Positions 51,878 to 60,096 of a stretch of DNA of 64,000 nt are shown piece by piece; position 1 is the stretch's first letter, and each line of letters starts with the position of its first letter. The notes below the pieces were generated by a model. That model saw only the letters and a list, made by a program, of their open reading frames with translations. It had not been told where the DNA came from and searched no databases. Made by a program: the position numbers and the translations under genes. Source of the DNA: Candidatus Opimibacter skivensis (GTDB lineage: Bacteria > Bacteroidota > Bacteroidia > Chitinophagales > Saprospiraceae); contig JADKGY010000001.1 in NCBI GenBank assembly GCA_016722045.1, positions 62,001 to 126,000 of the forward strand, given 5' to 3'.

Positions 51878-53122
51878 TTATTTAAATCGATAGCCTAAAA
51901 ATAAGTAAAGGTTCTTTACGGGTGTGCTGGTCGCTGTAAAAGGCGAGAATCCATTTGTTGCTTCGAAATGCAATGCTAGTGAAAATGATTTGATTCTTGT
52001 GCCTGCTTCGAACACAATACCCTGTTCATATTTTCTGATATCCTCGAAGGCCGGGTTTACAGAAGGCGGATGAAAGATTGATGATTCATGCGCTTCATTT
52101 ACTTTATGGATGAGGATAGCATTCGACATTCCGACACCGGCAAATACAAATGATCGTTGTATAGGATAAGTATAACGGAGCATCAGATTTAGCTTAAGAT
52201 AGTCAAATGCAAAATCTATCGCGTATGCATTGAAATCGTCGGTGTAGGCTCCATGGGTTTTATAGCCCATGTATATAATCTCATTGTGACTCGACCATTT
52301 TCGCTGACTGCGTGGTATAACAAAATCGAAGAATAAGCCGCCTGAAGGCATCTCTGAAGATTTGAAATTAATGTCTTTCAATGCATTCGTTGTACTTTTT
52401 ACATCCATCTTCGAATGAACTACACCTGCTTCTATTCCAAGTTCTATGATGATTTTTTCCGTATGTTTTCTAAATTGGATTGGTGATCCTGCACATTCGA
52501 AATAATGGATGAATAATTTGATCAAATCTGCTCTTGTGTATTCAAGATGATTTAAGGTTTGGGATATGTCTTGACAATCTTTAAGATACTCATATAGCTG
52601 GCCTATAAAAGTCCTGTTTTCAATATAGCCTTGTTTGCCATCCTGGATTTTTAAATAACGTTTATAGGTCAAAAGAGTATAACCAGATCCGCCAGGCACA
52701 TAGAGTTGACCCGTCCCGTTATCGTCTTCAAGGAAAAGTAAGCTTTTGCTGCCCGAAATAAGCATTTGTAAGAAAACAGTATCTGTCTCCGTAATTAATT
52801 TCGAATCATACCTGGAGTCACCAGATTCATTGAGAATACTTTCTTTCTCAATTATGGAACTTCTGTAGATTTCGTCAGCGACGCTAAATCCGGCTATCGT
52901 AAGTGGATTGAATCTGATCCATTCTTTATCCATTGAAGATTTAAAAGATATTTCTGATGGATTCTTTTTCCAGTTTCGATAATCAATATACCCCCGTGTG
53001 GTGTCGCCATTCAACTTGATCAGGTATCCGGGGATAGAATTAACCTGGCTAAATGCTGTATATGAAAAAAATAGGAAAACGAAAAAAGAACTGATCCTGA
53101 CCTTAAATATAGAGGATGTCAT
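51878..53122 (-). CDS. Outer-membrane protein with N-terminal soluble domain
   Basis: The 414-aa protein has a signal peptide ending AFSQ, then GYLIKLNGDTTRGYIDYRNWKKNP and a ~200-residue beta-rich/helical domain. Its last ~190 residues read as amphipathic barrel strands (IIIELGIEAGVVHSKMDV, FAFDYLKLNLMLRYTYPI, IVFEAGTRIKSFSLALHFEA) and end LYLFLGYRFK, with aromatic terminal residues as in outer-membrane barrels (PorT/OmpA-like group). The opening LNGDTTRGYIDYR pattern is common in conserved Bacteroidota proteins of unknown function. Confidence 0.7.
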   Translation of the reverse strand: MTSSIFKVRISSFFVFLFFSYTAFSQVNSIPGYLIKLNGDTTRGYIDYRNWKKNPSEISFKSSMDKEWIRFNPLTIAGFSVADEIYRSSIIEKESILNESGDSRYDSKLITETDTVFLQMLISGSKSLLFLEDDNGTGQLYVPGGSGYTLLTYKRYLKIQDGKQGYIENRTFIGQLYEYLKDCQDISQTLNHLEYTRADLIKLFIHYFECAGSPIQFRKHTEKIIIELGIEAGVVHSKMDVKSTTNALKDINFKSSEMPSGGLFFDFVIPRSQRKWSSHNEIIYMGYKTHGAYTDDFNAYAIDFAFDYLKLNLMLRYTYPIQRSFVFAGVGMSNAILIHKVNEAHESSIFHPPSVNPAFEDIRKYEQGIVFEAGTRIKSFSLALHFEATNGFSPFTATSTPVKNLYLFLGYRFK

Positions 53123-53295
53123 GTTAAGAATTTACTGGTGAAATGCTAAGTTAATTCAATTGATTTGATTTAAATAGTATATAAGATTCCTGTACCATGT
53201 ATAATATTAACAGTGCCGGTCAAAAAATCAATGATTTGAAACCCAGGCTTGGTAAAATAATAAAAGAATTGTAATATAGCCTGTCTTTCAAGAGT

Positions 53296-53751
53296 ATGCA
53301 GCGCTTAATGAAAAATCATACTAAGGTCTGGATCATTATTTTTTTTTCTTTGCTACTTGGCTTATTTATATACTCAGGCACAAGAACGGACAGATTATTC
53401 CTTAATCAATTCATGGACCGTTTTGGAACTACTCATTCTATAAAAATATTTTTTGGAGAATTCTTTGATCATAGCCACATTCCGCAATGGATTATCTATT
53501 CACTTCCGGGCGCGTTGTGGATGCTGGCTTTGATGTTGTGTGTCATGATGATCTGGGATTTTAAACTTGATAGTAGAAGCTTACCGTGGATCATCGGAGC
53601 ATTTTGCGTCGGTTTACTTTTTGAGATCGGGCAAGGAATGCATTGCATTAAAGGCACTTTTGATGTGATAGATTTGCTCTTCATTCTTATCGGAGCATCC
53701 ATTCCCGTATTATTTACAGTCTTAAAATTTCGCTTCGGGAAGTCAAAATGA
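53296..53751 (+). CDS. VanZ-like membrane protein
   Basis: The 151-aa protein has four helices. The N-terminal one is IIIFFSLLLGLFIYSG; IIYSLPGALWMLALMLCVMMIW, LPWIIGAFCVGLLFEIGQGM and FDVIDLLFILIGASIPVLF follow. The segment GLLFEIGQGMHCIKGTFDVIDLLFILIGA matches the VanZ-like E-x-x-Q...G-T-x-D-x-x-D core. VanZ confers low-level teicoplanin resistance in enterococci; most homologues are of unknown function. Its stop overlaps an ATG (ATGA at 53748-53751) for a further short frame. Confidence 0.75.
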   Translation: MQRLMKNHTKVWIIIFFSLLLGLFIYSGTRTDRLFLNQFMDRFGTTHSIKIFFGEFFDHSHIPQWIIYSLPGALWMLALMLCVMMIWDFKLDSRSLPWIIGAFCVGLLFEIGQGMHCIKGTFDVIDLLFILIGASIPVLFTVLKFRFGKSK

Positions 53752-53774
53752 AAGCCCTTTTATCAGCACTTTGA

Positions 53775-53894
53775 ATGGGTCTGTTTATTTTCTTTGTTTT
53801 GGCTTCAGATCTGCTTGTGAATTATTTCTGCAGTTTATTTTATGAGAAAAATGAGAATATCAATGCATTCTCGTTTTATGTTTTTCTCGCGTAA
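53775..53894 (+). CDS. Possible small membrane protein downstream of the VanZ-like gene
   Basis: An ATG that overlaps the VanZ stop begins MKALLSAL and meets TGA; immediately after this stop another ATG at 53775 opens MGLFIFFVLASDLLVNYFCS then LFYEKNENINAFSFYVFLA, 39 aa with one hydrophobic helix. It may be a real small gene, or a single gene broken by a nonsense codon. There is no homology I can name. Confidence 0.28.
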   Translation: MGLFIFFVLASDLLVNYFCSLFYEKNENINAFSFYVFLA

Positions 53895-53907
53895 TTAGGA
53901 CCTGCGC

Positions 53908-54438
53908 TCATGATCTTGTATTCAAAATCTTCTCTATCCTGTTTATATTCTCTAAGTTTTTCCCGTAATCTACGAGAGTCGTCTTAAGCACTGGTTCGCT
54001 GCTGATTTCATATGTTGTCAAGGAGTTGTGTGCCGCTTTGACATTGATTAAAATTCTTTCTCCCCAGGAAAACCAATTCAGACCGGATTTAAGCGTAACC
54101 ATATTTTCGCCTTGCTGTATTTCCATTTTATTTAAGACCGGATCAGTTTTAATTGCATTGAGTAGTTTCTGAAAATCGAGACCGGATTGAATCTGTTCCT
54201 TATGCCTGACACTTAAATTATCTGATGTTAATTTTCCGGCACCCTTCATTACGATTCGACCGATGTGAAATGTTCCCAATACGAAAGACATGAATACGCC
54301 AAAGTATGCAGCACGTAAGATCACATGTTTAAAATCAAAACCTTCACCTACTAAAAGATAAGAAAGAAGCATAAGTAGTCCAAAAAGGATGCCGGTGAAT
54401 AAAAATAATTTCGTATAAAGTGTAAGAACTGCTTTCAT
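53908..54438 (-). CDS. Membrane-anchored protein of unknown function
   Basis: I start at the ATG at 54438 (MKAVLTLYTKLFLFTGILFG). The upstream frame to 54606 translates the homopolymer run at 54500-54575 and is not real. The 176-aa product has two helices (LFTGILFGLLMLLSYLLV and ILRAAYFGVFMSFVLGTFHIG) and a ~110-residue cytoplasmic domain (VRHKEQIQSGLDFQKLL ... LVDYGKNLENINRIEKIL). No family is recognised. Confidence 0.6.
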   Translation of the reverse strand: MKAVLTLYTKLFLFTGILFGLLMLLSYLLVGEGFDFKHVILRAAYFGVFMSFVLGTFHIGRIVMKGAGKLTSDNLSVRHKEQIQSGLDFQKLLNAIKTDPVLNKMEIQQGENMVTLKSGLNWFSWGERILINVKAAHNSLTTYEISSEPVLKTTLVDYGKNLENINRIEKILNTRS

Positions 54439-54499
54439 AGCGATAGTATTATATTTTATGAAAAGATACATTACCAATTTCTGGTGGGGATAAATTTTT

Positions 54500-54575
54500 A
54501 CACCCCCCCAAAAAACACAAAAACAATAAAAAAAAAAAAAAAAACCCAAAAAAAAACCCCCGGGGGGGGCCAGGT
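54500..54575. other. Homopolymer-rich junction, probably an assembly or sequencing artefact
   Basis: C8, A6, A16, A9, C5, G8 and similar runs follow each other within 75 bases, unlike anything else in the window. A minus-strand coding sequence (54571-54702) runs into it from the right and has no continuation on the left. A natural hairpin (CCCCCGGGGGGGG) is possible but the composition favours a misjoin. Confidence 0.6.
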
Positions 54576-54702
54576 CTATCATCTTCAAACTCTTCTTCCA
54601 GGTCATTAAATTTATCAGTAGCTGTGTGTGTTAGATTATAAAGGTCATTCAGAGAGGATGGTTTCCTTTTATTGATTCGTTTTTGATTGCATTTTGTTCC
54701 AT
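54571..54702 (-). pseudogene. Truncated 5' end of an unknown gene
   Basis: ATG at 54702 gives MEQNAIKNESIK, then, after one base is added to AAAAGG (54666 area), RKPSSLNDLYNLTHTATDKF and NDLEEEFEDDRPG, ending in the homopolymer junction. The charged, well-formed peptide suggests a genuine protein whose remainder is missing. No family is recognised. Confidence 0.4.
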
Positions 54703-54762
54703 ATCTGATAGAAGTCTATTTGGTAATAATGTTTATGTCGAATTCTAAATTTTCTATGAAAG

Positions 54763-55569
54763 TTAATAAAAAACTTTTTCTCCTACAATTCTAATTTCAT
54801 CGCCCATATGAATCCATTTTCCGATTTCCGTAGCGGGGATGTAGCAATTGACGGTCAGATAATAATGGTGGCCGTATTCTTCCAGCACGGACCATGAGGG
54901 TAGGGTAGAGGCACGATGTCTGGCAAATGACTTTGGAAATGCATGTGTAACTTCTCCAGTCTCCGAATCGCGTGTGGGCACAACACATCGGGCACGCGGA
55001 CTCATCCCGATGATCGTCACATCTCCCACCGTGAATTCAATTCCGCTTCCTTCGTGAGAAAATAAATGGTCTTCCCAAAAAGCATCGACACCATCGATTT
55101 CAAGTGTTGCCCTGAATCTTCTCCTGGTTTCCTCCAGCGACATGTTTGGAAACCAGGTTGAAACTTCTTTCAATGTGGAAGAGGAAAGTATAGTGACACC
55201 CGCAATATCCGGTATGTCCATAAATCGTCCTGTTTTGTCCTGTTCGAAAAATACTTTTTTGCCAAAATAGTCGCTCAGATATTCTTCCAGTTTGACTTTT
55301 TCTTTTTCCAGGTGAAATTGTCTCCATATGGATTCTTGCATTGGCCGAAATGAAATGATTTCGTTTTCAAAGTCCACATTCGATCTCAATGTGTGGACCA
55401 TGGTATTTGATTTGCCGTTGACGAAATTTCCATTTTCATCGATGATCGCATATTCCCTGTCATGTTGTAAACAACCTCCTTTTGTGACCATAGCTTTTTG
55501 CAAGACGGTGCCATCAAGCGACTTTACAGGATAGATAGTGATACTGGAGACGACTGGATTAGAGGGCAT
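54763..55569 (-). CDS. MOSC-domain protein (molybdenum cofactor sulfurase C-terminal type)
   Basis: The 268-aa protein has the MOSC N-terminal beta-barrel (VSSITIYPVKSLDGTVLQKAMVTKGGCLQHDREYAIID) and the MOSC core (RFRATLEIDGVDAFWEDHLF, ITVGDV-like IEFTVGDVTIIGMSPRARCVVPTRDSETGEV). The conserved Cys of ARCVVPT is the probable cofactor ligand. Relatives are mARC/YcbX-type molybdenum enzymes that reduce N-hydroxylated compounds. It is cytoplasmic. No other molybdenum gene is nearby. Confidence 0.87.
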   Translation of the reverse strand: MPSNPVVSSITIYPVKSLDGTVLQKAMVTKGGCLQHDREYAIIDENGNFVNGKSNTMVHTLRSNVDFENEIISFRPMQESIWRQFHLEKEKVKLEEYLSDYFGKKVFFEQDKTGRFMDIPDIAGVTILSSSTLKEVSTWFPNMSLEETRRRFRATLEIDGVDAFWEDHLFSHEGSGIEFTVGDVTIIGMSPRARCVVPTRDSETGEVTHAFPKSFARHRASTLPSWSVLEEYGHHYYLTVNCYIPATEIGKWIHMGDEIRIVGEKVFY

Positions 55570-55642
55570 AAGTGGTGGTCATGATTGTCAGCATAAATAC
55601 AGTGTTATAAAAATAAAAGAATCTATTTATTGCAATACTAAA

Positions 55643-55672
55643 ATAAAAAAGCCCCGGATCGCTCCAGGGCCT
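55643..55672 (-). terminator. Rho-independent terminator of the rubrerythrin gene
   Basis: On the minus strand: GCCCTGG AGCGAT CCGGGGC then TTTTTTATTTT. The stem begins about 25 bases after the stop at 55698. Confidence 0.8.
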
Positions 55673-55697
55673 TCACTACTCCACAAATCTTGCCACA

Positions 55698-56468
55698 TTA
55701 CGAATTGAGGTCCGTTACTTTGAGGAATTTCTCCGAACTGGTCATGGAGATCCCACATCGTTTTGGCGCTATCGTCTCGTAAGTATTGCCGCATGTGGAG
55801 CATATGTAGTAAGTCGTCGGCAATGATTTTACAGTATTACTTTCCAAGGCAGCAAGCGCTTTTTCGTAGTATGGTTTATGTTTTTGCTCTGTCTTATAGG
55901 CATAATTCAGACTGACAAGAGACAATTGATTGCCAGCTGAATTGGCATTTTTGATAAATTCAGGATACATGGTATTGATCTCATAGGTCTCACCCGCTAT
56001 GGCATCTTTCAGATTTTCATTGGTGGTCTTCACTGTAAACTCAGGAGTGATGACCGGTACTTTCTGACCTGCATCTTCCAGTACAGCTTTGTGGTTGTTA
56101 GCATGAATGTGTTCTGATGTAGAAGCAGCTTTGAACAGTAATGCAATTTCATGATAACCTTCTGCTTCTGCTTTTTGACTGTAAGCGGCATACTTGGCAC
56201 TTGCGGTAGTTTCGCCTTTGAATGCATCCTGCATATTTTGGTAGTTTATAGAGTTTACATCCTGAGCGTTAACAGGGGTTGATGCTTTTTCAACTGATTC
56301 ATTTACGGAATTGTCTTTTTCGACGGCTTCATTTTCATTTGCTGCCTTCATGGATTCAGTGACTGGTTTTTGCATTTCGTCTTTCGCAGTCGAAGTGCCT
56401 GTGCATGATGTCATCATGGCCAGAGTAAGAGATGACGCGAGAATTAATAGGATCGCTAATGGTTTCAT
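55698..56468 (-). CDS. Rubrerythrin-like lipoprotein
   Basis: The 256-aa protein starts with a lipoprotein signal (LASSLTLAMMTSC; lipobox Cys ~22) and a Glu/Lys-rich linker. A rubrerythrin diiron domain follows: YQNMQDAFKGETTASAKYAAYSQKAEAEGYHEIALLFKAASTSEHIHANNH with ExxH near its end, then DAIAGETYEINTMYPEF and YAYKTEQKHKPYYEKAL, supplying the six or seven Glu/His ligands. The C-terminal rubredoxin-like knuckle reads YYICSTCGNTYETIAPKRCGISMTSSEKF; the fourth cysteine is Ser. Rubrerythrins reduce peroxides in the cytoplasm; a lipid-anchored one would act in the periplasm. It may be cotranscribed with nothing; a terminator follows. Confidence 0.87.
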   Translation of the reverse strand: MKPLAILLILASSLTLAMMTSCTGTSTAKDEMQKPVTESMKAANENEAVEKDNSVNESVEKASTPVNAQDVNSINYQNMQDAFKGETTASAKYAAYSQKAEAEGYHEIALLFKAASTSEHIHANNHKAVLEDAGQKVPVITPEFTVKTTNENLKDAIAGETYEINTMYPEFIKNANSAGNQLSLVSLNYAYKTEQKHKPYYEKALAALESNTVKSLPTTYYICSTCGNTYETIAPKRCGISMTSSEKFLKVTDLNS

Positions 56469-56585
56469 TTTATTATTATTTATAATTGAATTGAATTAAT
56501 TGAACGATGCAAAGATGCAGGTGAGGAACTTTTAACTTCCTTTGACAATTCTTAAAATCAGCTTAATAAATTGGGATGCCCGGAT

Positions 56586-57962
56586 TCAATGGGGGAATTT
56601 CATTGAAAAAGTAGTGCCTGAACCCAGTTCACTATCGACTGTAAGTGCGATGTGATGCAGATCGGCTAGTTTTTTTGCGATTGACAGTCCTAGGCCACTG
56701 CCTTTCACCACGGAACTTCTTGATTCATCAGTACGATAGAATCGATTGAAGATATGGGGTAGATTTTCTTTTGCTATTCCTTCTCCATCGTCTGAGATGT
56801 CCAGGCTTTTCGTGACAGGATTCCAGGAGATGATCACATGTCCGTTTTCCTTCCCATACTTGATGGCATTATTGATGAGGTTGTCGAGGATCAATTCGAT
56901 ATAAAATTTATCTCCGGGAACAGTGATATCGTTTCCTACCTGAACATCCAGGCTTATTTTTTTATTGTCAGCTGCTTCCTGCCATTTTTTTAGCCTGGTA
57001 GAGATGACGGTCGATAGTACGACTGTCTCTTTTTTTAGTAGCGCAACACCCGACTCGATCCTTGCCAGTTGAAGTAGTTGATCCAAAAGGCTGTCCAGCC
57101 GATCCACCTGCCTGATGATGTCCGTTATTTTTTCTTCATAAATGGCGGATTCCCGTGGTTTGCGTATCAGCACTTCAAGCGTGCCTCTTATCGAGGCCAG
57201 AGGAGTCCGGATTTCATGTGATGCATCACTTGTGAATTGTTTTTGCTGCAACATGCTCGCTTCAATACGGCTGAGTAGCTCATTTATCGTCGTAGTGAGT
57301 TGATGCAATTCATCCTTACGTACGGGAATGGGTAATCTGGTGCTGATGTTAGAATCGCTGATACCTGAAGCTGTTTTGATTAGTTGGTGTACGGGCTCAA
57401 TGGCTTTGGAGGCGGCCACAGAGGAAGCAATGAATTGAATGATCAGCATAAATGGATATGAAAAAAGTAATAACAGGATTAGGTTGTTGAGAATAGTATA
57501 AGATTCTTGTTGTGAGATGGCGATGGTGAGCTGCCCGATGATTTTATCTTTTTCATTTTTTATAGGAAATTGGCCGAGTCGTATTTTCTGACCGCTAATG
57601 TCTGAGCTGTAAAATGTTTCTTGTGCATTATGCGGGTTAAACAGGAATTGATCTTTCAACATATTGGTCGAATGAAAGATAACTTTGCGATTATTGTCTA
57701 CGATCTGAAGAAAGGTGGGATTCACTTCGACTTTGCTGTGTTCAGCCTCATCCCATTCCGGCATTTTATTGATGATGATTGTATCTCCTCTCCAGTCAAG
57801 ATTGCTGAACACTTCTTCTTTCTCAAGTAGAATATCATTATCAAGATGCGCATAAGCTGTTTTGCTGACGACAATATAGATAACCCAAAAAACCAGGGCC
57901 GTAGTAACCGCCACAGCAAGTGTATTGAAAAAGGCGATCCGGTTTTTGAATTTGAGATTCAT
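56586..57962 (-). CDS. Sensor histidine kinase
   Basis: The 458-aa protein has TM1 (~10-32), a ~125-residue periplasmic sensor, TM2 (~158-182), a HAMP-like linker, the H-box TSDASHEIRTPLASI (His249), N-box LILDNLINNAIKYGK, G1 DISDDGEGI, F-box HIFNRFYRTD and G2 GSGLGLSIAKKLA. It is a class I kinase that phosphorylates the cognate response regulator immediately upstream (overlap of 4 bases at 57959-57962). The signal sensed is unknown; the neighbouring DUF2231 and rubrerythrin genes suggest envelope or redox stress but this is inference. Confidence 0.93.
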   Translation of the reverse strand: MNLKFKNRIAFFNTLAVAVTTALVFWVIYIVVSKTAYAHLDNDILLEKEEVFSNLDWRGDTIIINKMPEWDEAEHSKVEVNPTFLQIVDNNRKVIFHSTNMLKDQFLFNPHNAQETFYSSDISGQKIRLGQFPIKNEKDKIIGQLTIAISQQESYTILNNLILLLLFSYPFMLIIQFIASSVAASKAIEPVHQLIKTASGISDSNISTRLPIPVRKDELHQLTTTINELLSRIEASMLQQKQFTSDASHEIRTPLASIRGTLEVLIRKPRESAIYEEKITDIIRQVDRLDSLLDQLLQLARIESGVALLKKETVVLSTVISTRLKKWQEAADNKKISLDVQVGNDITVPGDKFYIELILDNLINNAIKYGKENGHVIISWNPVTKSLDISDDGEGIAKENLPHIFNRFYRTDESRSSVVKGSGLGLSIAKKLADLHHIALTVDSELGSGTTFSMKFPH

Positions 57963-58636
57963 TCGTCAGTTTCTATTTTGTAACCAACGCCTCTCACTGT
58001 AGTGATAAATGAAGATTCATGGGGACTATCCAGCTTTTTTCGCAGGGCATTGATGTAGACATCAATCACCGAATTGTCATGATCATAATGAATGTCCCAT
58101 ACCTTTTCGATGATACGGGTACGTCTGCATACTTTGCCTTTGTTCCGTAGAAAATATTCAAGCAATGCAAATTCCTTTTGCGTCAGCTCTACTGTTTTGT
58201 TGTTTTTAGTGACAGTGTGCTTTTCAATATTCATTTCAATATCTCCGGCGGTGAAGAGTACTACTTCATTTTCCCTTGTGCGCATCAGTACACGGATACG
58301 GGCCAGCATTTCTTCAAATGAAAATGGTTTGCGGATATAATCATTGGCTCCTGCTTCCAAACCAAATATGGCATCATCGACAGTGTCTTTTGCTGTCAGG
58401 AATATGATCGGGACGACTTTGTTGACTTTTCGGATTTCACGGCATATTTCGATTCCATTCAGTCCGGGCAGCATCCAGTCAAGTAAGATCACATCATACT
58501 CTTTGATATTGTCAAGGGCAAGTTCAAGACCTTTTTTTCCATTTGAAGCAACATCTACTGCAAATCCTTCTTCTTCCAATCCATCACGGATAAAATTGGC
58601 AATGGAGGTTTCATCTTCAACAACGAGTAGACGCAT
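57959..58636 (-). CDS. OmpR/PhoB-family response regulator
   Basis: The 225-aa protein has a receiver domain (LLVVEDET with Glu7/Asp8, phosphorylated Asp53 in VILLDWMLPG, Thr of LTAKD, Lys of RKPFSFEE) and a C-terminal winged helix (LTQKEFALLEYFLRNKGKVCRRTRIIEKVW, VIDVYINALRKKLD, TTVRGVGYKI). It is cotranscribed and translationally coupled with the histidine kinase. A good -7 box (TATCTTTG) lies 28 bases upstream. Confidence 0.94.
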   Translation of the reverse strand: MRLLVVEDETSIANFIRDGLEEEGFAVDVASNGKKGLELALDNIKEYDVILLDWMLPGLNGIEICREIRKVNKVVPIIFLTAKDTVDDAIFGLEAGANDYIRKPFSFEEMLARIRVLMRTRENEVVLFTAGDIEMNIEKHTVTKNNKTVELTQKEFALLEYFLRNKGKVCRRTRIIEKVWDIHYDHDNSVIDVYINALRKKLDSPHESSFITTVRGVGYKIETDE

Positions 58637-58663
58637 TTTTTTTAGTTCTGGCTATACTATTTT

Positions 58664-58671
58664 CAAAGATA
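58664..58671 (-). promoter_or_regulatory. Candidate -7 box of the regulator-kinase operon
   Basis: TATCTTTG on the minus strand is a perfect match to the Bacteroidota TAnnTTTG element, 28 bases from the start codon. A -33 box is not clear. Confidence 0.4.
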
Positions 58672-58684
58672 GAGATTGATTCTC

Positions 58685-59152
58685 TTAGTCTTCCGAATCG
58701 GTACTGGAATCAGGAAATGTCAGTTCAACACCTGCACCGTGATTGTAAACTAAATGGCCCCCCAGATAACCTGTTCTGGCCAGTGAGCCGATCAATGCTG
58801 CAAACAGAAGTATCGCTGTTACTCTTGTCCAGGCTGCTTTGTATTTGAGCAGGAAGATCGCTATATAGAATACACTCACAATACCGGAAAGCCAAAGGGT
58901 GAGCAGCGCGGCATTCTCATGCAGTTCTATGGGCCCTTCCAGTGGTCCCTCTTCTACGCCTTCCCCTGCATAGCTACCACTCAGAAAGGCTGCTGCCGAG
59001 CCTAGTGAACCCATTACAAGGAGATAAAAAGCCGCATTCCTGTAAAATTGATTTTTACTGAAGAGCGATATGACTTCCGACAAAAACCCGGCCATGAGTA
59101 GGGCTATCGGAAAGTGAACGATCATGGCATGAAGATGAGTGGCTGAAAGCAT
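58685..59152 (-). CDS. DUF2231 membrane protein
   Basis: The frame opens with a TTG at 59170; the ATG at 59152 gives MLSATHLHAMIVHFPIALLMAGFLSEVIS, the usual DUF2231 start (HxHAMxVHFPIAL). Four hydrophobic helices follow and the C-terminus reads GHLVYNHGAGVELTFPD, the second conserved motif. Domain members often precede cytochrome or copper genes and may bind haem through the histidines. It lies 48 bases upstream of the response-regulator gene on the same strand and may be part of that transcription unit. Confidence 0.85.
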   Translation of the reverse strand: MLSATHLHAMIVHFPIALLMAGFLSEVISLFSKNQFYRNAAFYLLVMGSLGSAAAFLSGSYAGEGVEEGPLEGPIELHENAALLTLWLSGIVSVFYIAIFLLKYKAAWTRVTAILLFAALIGSLARTGYLGGHLVYNHGAGVELTFPDSSTDSED

Positions 59153-59308
59153 GGTGTTTTTTTTATACAAATGTCCATGCTTCCGCGTTCAGAGATGATG
59201 AGACTTTTCTTAAGATCAGCTTAAGAATTGAAGATTTCACGTCAATAACGTATTCATTTGTTGTGCTTCACATCTTTTCAACATAAAAGTTGGTCTATGA
59301 AAACCTGT

Positions 59309-59782
59309 TTAGACCCGTTTATGCAGCGGCAGAGATGCCAGGCGTGCTATCTTATCAGCAGTCATATCGCCTTCGTCGGTAAACGACCATACAAAAAGTG
59401 ATTTTATGGGATGATCTTTACGTATGTTTTCAATCGCATTCAGCGTGAGTCGCAGTGCAATTCCTTTTCTCCGGTATTCTTCAAGTACCAATGCCGAACA
59501 TAAGTAAAGAGCGTCATACGATATCTCAGGTTGTGTCATTTCGAAAAGCTGCTTTTCTGAAATTTCATGTTTGAGAAATCGGCTCATCAAATCCTGAGTT
59601 GTAGGTATAATCAAAATCCAGGCTACAGGGCCTTGTCCATCATCATATTCAGACACTGTGGCTGGATGAAGCTGTTGCAATCGAGGTATCATGCCCTGGT
59701 CAACATCAATCTGCTCAGGATCATTTTTTGCGGCAAAGACATCTTCTGCCAGCTTTATCATTCGTTCGAAATTACTCGCCAC
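59309..59782 (-). CDS. GNAT-family N-acetyltransferase
   Basis: The 157-aa protein shows motif A as LYLCSALVLEEYRRKGIALRLTLNAIENI (the R/Q-x-x-G-x-G/A acetyl-CoA site appears as RRKGIA) and SLFVWSFTDEGD as motif B. A helical N-terminus (FERMIKLAEDVFAAKNDPEQI) precedes it. It transfers an acetyl group to an unknown amine. Cytoplasmic. Confidence 0.78.
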   Translation of the reverse strand: MASNFERMIKLAEDVFAAKNDPEQIDVDQGMIPRLQQLHPATVSEYDDGQGPVAWILIIPTTQDLMSRFLKHEISEKQLFEMTQPEISYDALYLCSALVLEEYRRKGIALRLTLNAIENIRKDHPIKSLFVWSFTDEGDMTADKIARLASLPLHKRV

Positions 59783-60096
59783 TTGACAAAATTTATTTAA
59801 AAAATATGGAAGTCTTTTTGTCCAAAGTTATTCATTGATATTGACATCAGGCGAGTGCGTGTTGATTCCCCTGATAGAAAAGATTTGGTTTAAGCAAAAC
59901 TGCTGACTATTTCTGATTGCAGAATAAAGAGTGATCTTTGTATCAGCCTCTTTTAGTGATATAAATACGAACAAACGGTCATCACTGATGTTTGTTACTT
60001 AACTTTCATATAGTTTGCACAAGATTAAGAGCTATAGTCAGGATAAATCATAGTGGAATTTCTTTTTTAGATTTTTACAAATTCATTATTCGATAC
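59783..60096. other. Intergenic region upstream of the exported dikinase-like gene
   Basis: No gene, repeat or clear hairpin is found in this 314-base gap. It contains in-frame codons of the downstream gene (from 59992) but they do not encode a signal peptide and are not counted. Confidence 0.4.

Noticed and set aside
54439..54606. Upstream part of the 53908-54438 frame
   Set aside because: It translates the homopolymer junction (GFFLGFFFFFYCF) and is not a plausible protein segment.
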